DNA of 64,000 nucleotides, from contig NW_025422981.1 of assembly GCF_020497125.1 (NCBI RefSeq), forward strand, positions 62,001 to 126,000, read 5' to 3'. The DNA is from Mauremys mutica. Lineage: Eukaryota; Chordata; Testudines; Geoemydidae. Under the pieces are notes generated by a model. The model worked only from the letters and a program-made list of their open reading frames with translations. It had not been told where the DNA came from and ran no database searches. The position numbers were made by a program, and so were the translations under genes. This document shows, piece after piece, positions 55,857 through 64,000 of this stretch. Position 1 is the stretch's first letter; the number at the start of each line of letters is the position of its first letter.

Positions 55857-57279
55857 CCCTGCTGGCTCACTGTTCACCTCTGTGCCCACCTGCCACTTGC
55901 CCACCCGCTCGCCCACCTGCTCCCCACTTGCCCCCTCACCCCCCCAAGTGTAAAGCCTCATTCACAGACCCAGGGGTCACTATATCACTGCACCCAGCAG
56001 TCACTCACTGCAGTTGTAGATAAATCTCTGCATTATGCATTTTTGTATAATTTGTCTATGACTTTGTATTGAACCTTGGTAATATGTTATAGGGGGCCCC
56101 TAAGGTAGTGTAATTAAGGTAACAGAAAAATGTCTTTTTGCTAGAAGTACAATAAGATCTCCCCCCCACTTGGTAACCCGTCGCCCTGTGGAGTGAATGA
56201 GGTGGGACTGAGGAAGACGTGGAAGGCAGCACCTCCAGACAGGTGCAACCCTTGGGAGCCCGACCAAGGCCAATCAGACTTGGCAAGTGGGCTGGCTAGA
56301 GAAGAGCCAACACACTGACGGCCTCGGGGGTTAGGAGCAAGCACCTTCCTGTGGGAACCCCCTCTGTGCAGCACTGGGACAACCCCCAGCCCAGAGAAAA
56401 GCAGCAAAAAGGACCAACAGACACAGTCCCAGATTTTGAAGCTGGGAGATTTGTCCCTCTCCATCCACCGACTCGCCGCTTACCTCCTCGCTCCCACCCC
56501 CCCAGTATAAAGCCTCATTCAAAGGCCCAGCGGTCACTAGATCACTGCACACAGCAGTCACTCACTGCAGTACCAAAAATTAAAATACTGAAAATGGATG
56601 CTCCCCTCCATCCACCGACTCGTTGCTCACCTCCTTACCCCCCCCCCCCAAGTATCAGGGTCAGCAGATTTGTAGAAATGTTGGTGGTGCCCAGAACACT
56701 CAGAGCCCACCCCACCCCCCCAAACTCTGCTCCCCACCTGCCTAAGGCTCTGCAAGGGAGTTTGGGAGGGGGGAGGAGGTCTGGGGTGCAGGCCCTGGGT
56801 TGGGGCAGGGGTTTGGGGTGTAAGATGGTTGAGAGATTGGGGTCTGGGATGGAGTTGGGTACAGGGTCTGGAATGGAGCTTGGGTGCTGGGTGCAGGCTC
56901 CGGGCTGGGGCACAGGGTGAGGGGCAGGATGGGTGGACACAAGGGCGGCTCTAGGCACCAGCAAAGCAAGCAGGTACTTGGAGCAGCCCATTTGCAGGGG
57001 CAGCAGCTTGGCAGGGATCCAGCCTGGGAGCTGAGAACCAACAGGGAGCCCTGGGAGCTGTAGTTCCTTGGTTAGCTCCCTGCCTATAGAGCAAGCCCTG
57101 GAGCAGGGAAAGAACTACATTTCCCAGCATTCCCTTGGCTGCTATCAACAGGAAAGGAAGGGGGAGGGAGTATGGTAGCTGAAACCTCATGCTGCACCTT
57201 GCTGTGAATGGAGAGGGGGGTGGCGCTGTGAATGGGGAACAAGTGTGTCCAAGGAGTAGAAAGCTTTGGCCCAGAAGCA
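55857..57279. repeat. spacer with dispersed and G-rich repeats
   Basis: A roughly 100-bp block (AAAGCCTCATTCACAGACCC, 55,950 region) recurs near 56,507. 56,073-56,265 matches 52,970-53,110. 56,760-56,930 is a G-rich tract. Near 56,944 a hAT-like end (GGGCGGCTCTAGGCACC) appears. Confidence 0.55.
57050..57140. promoter_or_regulatory. inverted pair of ZNF143/THAP11-type motifs
   Basis: GGGAGCTGTAGTTCC near 57,054 and GAACTACATTTCCCAGCATT near 57,113 match the ACTACANNTCCCA motif in opposite orientations, about 60 bp apart. They may act as a promoter element or come from a repeat. No transcript start is visible. Confidence 0.4.
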
Positions 57280-58362
57280 GCAAAATTCATCAGAGAACTG
57301 GTTCTGACTTATTTACTTGGTCTTAAAAGAGAACAACAAGGATCTGAGTCTCGTCCCTGTCAATAACCCCCTGCTCAGCCAATCAGGGTAGAGACTGAGG
57401 ATGGGAGGCTGAGGGTTCTCACCAGAAAGCCCAAAGGATGGCCCAGGTCACTAGTGGGGATCACTGCCCGACCACTGTTTCAGCCCCACATTTTTGGGTG
57501 GAGCTCCCACAGTGGGAGCTGCAGAGCACTCCCCCGCAACACACACACACACACACACCGCACCTACCTCCCAGTGTTGGGAGGAGAACAGGAGAAAGGA
57601 CAAAAGAAGCAAGACACAAAGAGAAAGGAGGGAGGGATGGAGGAAAAGGTGAAACAAAAAGGACAAACCCTAATGTCCCCAGTGATTCTAAGGGACAAAA
57701 TCCCACGTGCGCAATAAAATTCTGCCTCCTTAAGCTCGTGTTTTCCATGCCTAGAATTCAACTCTCACCAGATGGATCAGACTGAACAGGTTTCAAACCT
57801 CCAGGAGGCTCTTACCTTCTAAACTGGGACGGCTGTTTTCTAGTAAAATCACTAAAAGGGAAGGAGAAAACTCAAAAGAGGTTCCTCCTGGCGCTCACAT
57901 CCGTGAACCCGAATACTCCCTCAGTCCTCAAAGAGAGACCTGGAGAAGGAGACTTGCTGAAGCAAAGCCACAGGGGTCTCTGAGGTCTCCCTGGCCTCTG
58001 GCCCCTGTCCTGCCTGGCTGATGTCAGCATCTCTCTGTGAGGTCACCACCTCCCCACCACCTTGGACCAATAGGCTGAGGTCCTGCAAAAGGCCTTTGTG
58101 ATGTCACTGCCACACTCCTCCCTTGCTGTGCCAATGTCCTGCCCCTGGCCAGGCACTTTGCAGGTTTGAGCTACTCCCTGTGGATCACCCCACTCAAGGA
58201 GCGTTCGTTCTAGGCAGCAAGCCGGCTAGACAGGAAAACATCAGACGCTGCTCCCAATGCTACACTCAGTTTTTCAGAAATTAGTCAACTTTATGGCCAG
58301 AAGAGACCATTAGAGCATCTAATCTGACCCCCTGCATATCACAGGCCTCCTGTAGGACACCG
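57280..58362 (-). repeat. inverted duplication, right arm
   Basis: Inverted copy of 53,315-54,402, starting at GCAGCAAAATTCATC and ending in a CR1 end (TGCATATCACAGGCCTCCTG). The arms differ by scattered substitutions and by the (CA)n length near 57,540. Confidence 0.9.
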
Positions 58363-58830
58363 TAGCTACTTTTGAGGCAAACACATTCCAGAAAGGCATC
58401 TAGTCTTCATTAAACAACATCAAGAGATGGAGAATGCACCACTTTCCTTGGTAGCTGTTCCTTTGGTGAATCATCCTCACTGTTGAATATTTGTGCCTTA
58501 ATTGTAATATGAATTTGTCTCTTTTCACCTTCCAGCCACTAGGTCTTGTTAGGCCTTTCTCTGCTCGATTCAAGAGCCCTTTAATACCCAATCTTTTCTC
58601 TCCATTAAGACACTTCAATACTTCAATGAAGTCACCTTTCAATCTTCTTTTGATCAGCTAAACAGGTTGAGCTCTTTCAATAGCTCACTAGAAGGCATTT
58701 TTCTCCAGCCCTCAGAACATTTGGTGGCTCTTTGCTGCCCCAGCTCCAATTTCACAACATCTTTTTCAAACGAGGGCACCGAAACTGGAGGCAGTATTCC
58801 AGTATCAGTCTCACTGATGCCGTGTCACCT
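58288..58830 (-). mobile_element. older CR1-type LINE fragment, minus strand
   Basis: Encodes KGDFIEVLKCLNGEKRLG and related CR1 C-terminal sequence on the minus strand, with many changes. Its 3' end overlaps the right arm of the inverted duplication. Confidence 0.8.
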
Positions 58831-58832
58831 CC

Positions 58833-59101
58833 TGTGACGTTATTGTCATAATCTGTAACTGTATAGATCACTGTTGCAACCGCTGCTCTATATTTGCAGC
58901 CAATATTGTAGAAAGGTTGTTGTGTAAGGGGTCTAAGGAGAGGTTCTGATTGGCTGATAATGATGCTATCTCTAGATGTGTATCATTTTTGTAGTTGACA
59001 TTATGAATATTGGTTCTATGCTGCCCGTATTTCAAACTTGTGCTCTGCTTAAAGGAAACACCCCAGACAAGTTGGTGTCAGTTCTGCCTAGCCAGCTTGA
59101 T
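58833..59101 (+). mobile_element. 5' LTR fragment, same family as 2,150-3,211
   Basis: Starts TGTGACGTTATTGTCATAATC, the end expected for that family, and keeps GTAGTTGACATTATG, CCAGACAAGTTGGTGTCAG and CTGCCTAGCCAGCTTGAT. It breaks off where a tRNA-Val 5' half begins. Confidence 0.8.
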
Positions 59102-59104
59102 GCA

Positions 59105-59141
59105 GGTTAGGCAAATGTGATAACCACTACACTACAGAAAC
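59105..59141 (-). pseudogene. tRNA-Val 5' half, truncated
   Basis: Read from 59,141 leftwards: GTTTCTGTAGTGTAGTGG, then TTATCAC and TTTGCCTAAC, nearly identical to the 5' half of a vertebrate tRNA-Val(AAC). It stops inside or just past the anticodon loop. The 3' half is absent and is replaced by the LTR fragment. Confidence 0.75.
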
Positions 59142-59147
59142 TCCATT

Positions 59148-59186
59148 ACAGTGCCCTGCCCTGCCCTGCCCTGCCCTGCCCTCAAA
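59148..59186. repeat. (CCCTG)n short tandem repeat
   Basis: About six or seven copies of a CCCTG/TGCCC pentamer. Confidence 0.9.
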
Positions 59187-59527
59187 TTCCCTGCACTTTG
59201 GTGGTGCTCACCCTGGCACACACTGATGGGCGAACCTGGAGAAACTGGCAGCAGCTCTCAGCTGGAAGAACAGAGGACTGGAGCCAGGGATCAGGAAGTC
59301 GTCCTTACATCACCCTTGTGACTCTAGCTTGAAGGGGAGCTTCTTTTTCTTCCCCTTGCTGAGAAGCAGCAAGAGAAGAAAGAAAGGTCCCGTGGGCCAA
59401 CTGGGTGCAGAAGCCAGTGCTGCCTTTTCCTGCAGTGAAGCCCAAAATGAAGGACTTGCATTGAGTAAAGACAGTGCTGTGTTTCCAGGAAAGAGCCCAC
59501 TGCTCCAGAAAGAGGGATGAAACAGCC

Positions 59528-59600
59528 TGCCGAAGCCTGGGATTGAACCAGGGACCTTTAGATTTTCAGTCTAATGCTCTCCCACCTGAGCTACTTCAGC
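59528..59600 (-). tRNA. tRNA-Phe (anticodon GAA)
   Basis: A 73-nt cloverleaf on the minus strand: acceptor GCTGAAG pairing with CTTCGGC, D arm GCTC/GAGC, anticodon stem TTAGA/TCTAA with loop CTGAAAA (anticodon GAA at 59,565-59,567), variable AGGTC, T arm CCTGG/CCAGG with loop TTCAATC, discriminator A. No intron, no encoded CCA. It differs from the usual vertebrate tRNA-Phe at few places; the last acceptor pair is G-C in place of A-T, changed on both sides. The B box GGTTCAATCC is good. Only a short T run lies downstream, so termination looks weak. It is probably functional, though a recent pseudogene cannot be excluded. Confidence 0.88.
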
Positions 59601-61230
59601 ACCTGCAGGGGGCCTTCTTGGGCTGCTGCTTCTCACCTTGAAGTTTATTCTCCATAAACCATCTCTCTAGTCAACACTGGCCAATGCAAGACGGACATTG
59701 CTTGCTATTTTAGCACTTGGAAACGTCATCAACTAGTCTCTGGATCTCTCAAATGCTGCACTTCAGTTCATGGGGGAAAGGCGAGAGAAGCAACCTTTGA
59801 ACAAAGGGCCTAGGGTTAACATCCTAACGCTGTCTGTCGCCGACTGTGACACTATTTAATACCGGCCCACCCTGTGCTAGTGAGTGCTCCATTGCTAGAT
59901 GTTAGTACATTTCAGTTACTGTCAAAATTAAAAGTTTCTATATGCTTAAAAGAAATGATTTTTTAATTTGCTTATATACGGCATGAATAAATACCCTTTT
60001 ACACATCCTAGCATGAACATTTATTGTCTTATATGATAGAGAAAATCCTGCATCCAGATTGTGCATCAAAATCATGAAATGAGCTACAAATGCAATAAAA
60101 ATACGGTATTCAATGGTTTAACATATGGAGCGGGGCTGGGGGGCACTGAAGACACTTCTTGCCTGGGATGCCACTTGGTCTAGGGGAGGCCCTGTCAGGG
60201 AAAGCAGGAGTTAGTTTCACATGCCTATTTCCAGGCTGTAATCTGTGGGCGCCCTGCTCTGGGGGAGGGATCGTGGCAGCCCAGAATCAGGGCTGGAACA
60301 GGCCCCGGACTGAGGGGGTGGCTGCCTGGTTTGCAGCGCTCTGATGTCTCAGACAATGTGTCTCCCCAAAGCCTCAGATCTGCGTCCCCAGAAGGCTCCT
60401 GCGCTGCCTCCGCTCCTTTCACAGTCTATAGCAAGGAGCAGCAGCAAGGGTCAGGGATGAGCCATAGGCAACTAGGTGGGGGGCAGAGGCTTCAGGAGGA
60501 AACCCAGCCCCCAGAGCAGAGGGGGATAGGAGGCTTTTTCTCTCTCCTTAGCCACGGGCTATGGCTCCGAGAGCTCTGTGAAATGCCTCCCCGCCCACAG
60601 CCTGGGGAAGGGGAAGGAGTCTCTGGTTCTAGCTCGGTTTGGAGGAGGATCACTGGACCCTAGAACCACTCGCTGCCCTTTCCCGGAGAAACCTGTGATG
60701 CCCAGAACGGGGCTGAGATAAATGCTGACAGGAGTCAGGAATTGCTCCCCTGGAATAGCAGCAGGACTGGGCAGCTGGAAATCTCCCCAAAGGAGCTGAA
60801 GCCTTGGTGGGTCAGACATAGCTGCCCCAGGTACTGCATGGGGGGGTTAGGTTTGTTTCTGGACAAGAGCAGTGAGAGTTTTATTGCCTCAACATTTCTG
60901 TAGAAAAATTCAGACCCAAACTGTGTGTGGTGGGGAGGTCGATAGCGGTTTCTTTGGGTTTGATTTAGTTTGTTTTCTCATTCTCATTGTAAAAGCCCTG
61001 GATCATTTTGATGGGAACAATGTTTGTGGAAGGCCAAGGACAAGTAAGAAAAGTTAAAAATCTGCGTTGGAGTGAGGGGTCTCTGTGGGCCAGGGCAGGG
61101 GTGGAGATTTTCATGGGGAGGGGGTTAGGGGATAAACGAGAGGCTTTTGCGGGAATGCAGGGGGATGTTTTGCAGTTTAACCTCCCTACTTTCCTGTGCT
61201 GCTGCCCAGCTCAGACCCCACTGACACCCC
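59601..61230. other. intergenic, no gene recognised
   Basis: Single-copy-looking sequence. Frames such as that at 60,331-60,663 have no family resemblance. AT-rich at 59,930-60,110. Confidence 0.4.
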
Positions 61231-62296
61231 TGTGACGAAGTGGGAATTTTCTGGATGTTTTGTTTGCATCTTGTGTGTACCTCAGTTTCCCCTATTTGTT
61301 GCACGATTATCTAGGTTAAAGGTCCAAAATGTGGGGTGCACCCTGCCAGGGGGAACGGAGTAACATTCAGGGGGATGCAACTGGGCCCAGGCCAGCCGCC
61401 AGGGGGGGTGGGGAGGAGGAGCCACCCAGCTCCACTCTTGGCTCCAGCCCCAGCTCTGGCCCCTGCCTCAGCCCCCTTACCCCTGTCTGTGTCCCTTCCC
61501 CCGTAGCTGCGGCCCCACTCCCAGCCACGACTCGGGGGGAGCATGGACAGGGGTGGGGGACATGACCCTGAAGTGTTTTGGGACCACGGATCTCGGTGGT
61601 GGGACAAGGGGGTTAAATCTTGGCAGAGACCCCAAAGGGCAGGTGTGGCTGCTTTCTGGCTGCCTGAGCCCAGACAATGGCCACAAATTCTGTCTCCTAG
61701 CAACCGATGGCCGGGGCGCCCCTGCTGCAAGAGGCCAGCTGGCTGGGAGGAGTCGGAGAACAAAGAACGAGCTGGAGGCCAGGTGAGCAGGTTGCCAGGG
61801 AAACAGGACAAAGGACAGACGAGGGGCAAAGGGCCTGGCTGAGTCGGGCTGTTGGGAGCAAGGAGTCTGCTGGGTTGGGACTCGAGGGGAGAGTCCAGGC
61901 TCTGAGTTCGGGGTCTCCCCAAGATGGACGTTGCTGAATCTTCCTGCTTCCTGTGCGAACACAGAACTTTCCCAGGCTGGATCCCAGACCCCTAACAAAC
62001 CTTCTGTTGTACAGCGCTGGCTGAGAGTCACTGGTGACTGTGGAAGTTGGTGGTGCAGGACTCCCCTTTGGGGGGAGTGAGGCTTTCCAAGGTGTCCGAT
62101 TCAGGTGGACTCACTGCAGGAAGCTCCTGGTGTGGAACAGGGGGGCTGAAAGGTCCAAGGTCAGTCCCAGGGGGTGCTGAAGCCAAGGAGGCTTCCCCCA
62201 GTGAGAGCGTCCCCTGGGGGGTGTCACACTGAGGAGGCTCCTGCCTGGGTTTGACTCAGAGCTGTTCCAGAGCACGGAGCCTGTGTGCCCGTCACA
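61231..62296 (+). mobile_element. solo LTR, about 1,066 bp
   Basis: Starts TGTGACGAAGTGGGAATTTTC and ends GTGTGCCCGTCACA, an inverted pair. It contains CCTCAGTTTCCCCTATTTG and AACAAACCTTCTGTTGTACA (degenerate poly-A signal near 61,994), as in a common reptile LTR family. Flanks are C-rich, so a target duplication (CCCC) is ambiguous. Several frames over it are not genes. Confidence 0.8.
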
Positions 62297-64000
62297 GCCC
62301 CCCAGCATGTGACCTACAGGCTCCACTCTGGCAAAGCTCCCTGTAAATCAGAGACAAACTCCCCCCTTCTCCCAGTTACTCTCCCCTGCAGAGAACCCAG
62401 AGCAGCTCCTGCCTCGCTGGGTCTCCTGCCAGCCACAGCTGGCCAAGGAGCTGCCCGAGCCGTTCCCCTGGGTCCCTGTGCAGGGGCAGTGTCAGTTCCG
62501 ACCTCACAAGTACATTGGCGACGCTCCCTGCCTGTCACGGGGGGGACGAGGGCTTGATTCCCTGAGGAGAAAGCTGGGATTGTGACACCCGTGTATGTCT
62601 GCAGCGCAATTAAACCCCACAGCTGGCCCAGGCCGGCTGACTCGGGCTTGCCAGGCTCAGGATCCAGGGGCTGGAGCCCGACCATGGGGACCCTCCCCCC
62701 TCGCTAGGTTAAGTGGCCGATATACTGAAGATGAGTTTGTAAGTGGGGAATGTGCACTGGGTGCTGCCACTGGACAGACACTTCCCAGCAGAAGACCCAC
62801 CCAGTGAATGTGATCTACTCTAAAAACATGTGATGACAGAAAGTCAGCCTGGGGCTCTGGATTTATCATCTCGCAACGACTCGATTCAACTTGCTCAGGT
62901 TAGAAAGAAAGATTTTCTTTTTATTGCGAGCCTGAAAATTGCCTCCAGTGTGAAAGTCAGAGCTGGATGATTTCACGCTCACGCACCCTTATCACTAATG
63001 GAGTAAAGGAACATGCAAACCAATGAAGCCTTAACATGTCATTTGCATCCTCAAGCCTTGTCCCTGTGGCAGGATCTCAAGGACAGACAGAAATGTTACA
63101 CCCAGTGTCAGGAGGAGAGAGGAAAGCACTTCCCCTCGTGTATTTCCCCAGGCTGTTGTGCAAGGCAGCAGAGGCGCTTTATGGCATTTTCTGTCACTGA
63201 TTTTTTTCATGTTGGTGTGGGAGGAAAGACTTAGACCTGCCCACTTTGTGACCCTGTGAATGTGAAGTGACCAAGTGGTGAGTTAACAATGATGCTGTTG
63301 CACAGGATTTGATTGGAATTAGAAAACAAAAAGCCCTTTAAGTGGAACTCTTGGGTGAATAGAATGAGCTGATTTATAGTCAACCTTGGAAGGCAATAGA
63401 CTGTTACATTGGGCAGAACAGCCTGGTTTGGTTGGTTTGTTTGTTTCTTTGATTGGTTGGTTGTTTTCCCTGGTAAATTGCAGAGGGTTCAGAGAAGAGC
63501 CACAGGAATGATTAAAGGCTTGAGCAGGGAGAGGAGTTTAAAAACAAACCGAACCTTCCCTGCTCCTGCCGGCTGTGAGTGCTGAGGACATTTTCCTTCT
63601 CTACTCCAGGGTCTCTCTTCTGCCAGATTCTCAGCAAGTCAGGCCCCCTGCAGACTGTGGCAGAGCAGTTTGGTATGAAGCTGCAGGACTCACAATGTAA
63701 GAGTGCAGCTGCTGTAGCACCTTGACTGACCATGGGCTAAATCCTGCAGCCCTGGCAGCCCAGGATAACCTCCCACTGGTGGTGATGGGAATTTAGCCTT
63801 TGTAACGATCTGCTGGTACCTGAGCTCTCAGATGTGAATTAAACTGGGGGCAGACACAGCTCTGTCCAAACAAGTGAAGGATGTAAGTGAAAGAGCAAAG
63901 CTGGCCCTGGGGAGCTGCTGCAGTCCCATCACCACAGCTGGGAGGGAACAGAGGGAAAACACCTGGAGCAGCACCGAGAAAAGGAAGTTTGTCAGTGAGA
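62297..64000. other. intergenic, no gene recognised
   Basis: Contains a short plus-strand CR1 fragment (about 63,478-63,545, LQRVQRRATGMIKG-like), a (GTTT)n-like stretch (63,428-63,470) and otherwise unrecognised sequence. Confidence 0.45.

Noticed and set aside
53914..57761. Paired frames MENTSLRRQ / MNSRHGKHELKEAE in the inverted arms as a conserved gene
   Set aside because: Both arms are one duplicated DNA block; the frames differ by frameshift and low-complexity Pro/Ser/Phe runs, with no family resemblance.
61311..62031. 203- and 184-codon minus-strand frames
   Set aside because: Lie antisense in a solo LTR; composition-driven.

Overview
This is vertebrate chromosomal DNA. It is almost certainly from a reptile and most likely a turtle: CR1 LINEs dominate, many with 3' ends of the TTCTTATG type, alongside short non-autonomous hAT elements with clean 8-bp target duplications, reptile-type solo LTRs, a DIRS retrotransposon, and a KRAB/TRIM gene neighbourhood. 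The species call is inference. Real protein-coding sequence is sparse and split into short exons; by far the longest open frames belong to the DIRS element.

Left part (1-14.4 kb). A full-length-type CR1 on the minus strand (about 1.8-7.3 kb) is interrupted by a 1,062-bp solo LTR and by a second, oppositely oriented CR1. Two exons of a KRAB gene follow on the minus strand (8,864-8,990 and 9,685-9,773). A CpG-island promoter region with three NRF1-type sites lies at about 13.3-14.1 kb.

Middle-left (15-32.8 kb). A 45-bp minisatellite with a 523-bp higher-order period is followed by a direct segmental duplication (copy A 17,856-21,481; copy B 27,090-32,210). Each copy carries a short ATG-containing exon paralogous to the first coding exon of the minus-strand KRAB gene. 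Between the copies are five plus-strand exons of TRIM type (coiled coil and linker), with no RING, B-box or SPRY exon visible in the window. TE insertions present in only one copy, with target duplications, show that they arrived after the duplication.

Centre (32.9-46.3 kb). Three retroelements are nested. A CR1 (minus) was hit by an old, decayed DIRS element (33,550-45,955), which was hit inside its tyrosine-recombinase region by a young, nearly intact DIRS element (38,013-44,163). The young element has gag, RT/RNase H and tyrosine recombinase frames, inverted terminal repeats and an internal complementary region. Unequal exchange between the right terminal repeats of the young and old elements explains an exact 896-bp tandem duplication (44,164-45,955).

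Right part (46.3-64 kb). KRAB-A, KRAB-B and C2H2 zinc-finger exons on the plus strand (46,651-51,187) form a KRAB-ZNF gene with only three fingers. Its best first coding exon in the window is copy B at 30,362, so the DIRS nest sits in its first coding intron. Then come several LTR, hAT and CR1 insertions, a 1.1-kb inverted duplication (53.3-54.4 / 57.3-58.35 kb), an intact-looking tRNA-Phe(GAA) gene with a tRNA-Val 5' half close by, and a 1,066-bp solo LTR. KRAB-ZNF, TRIM and tRNA genes together resemble the extended MHC neighbourhood of other amniotes, but nothing here proves that location.
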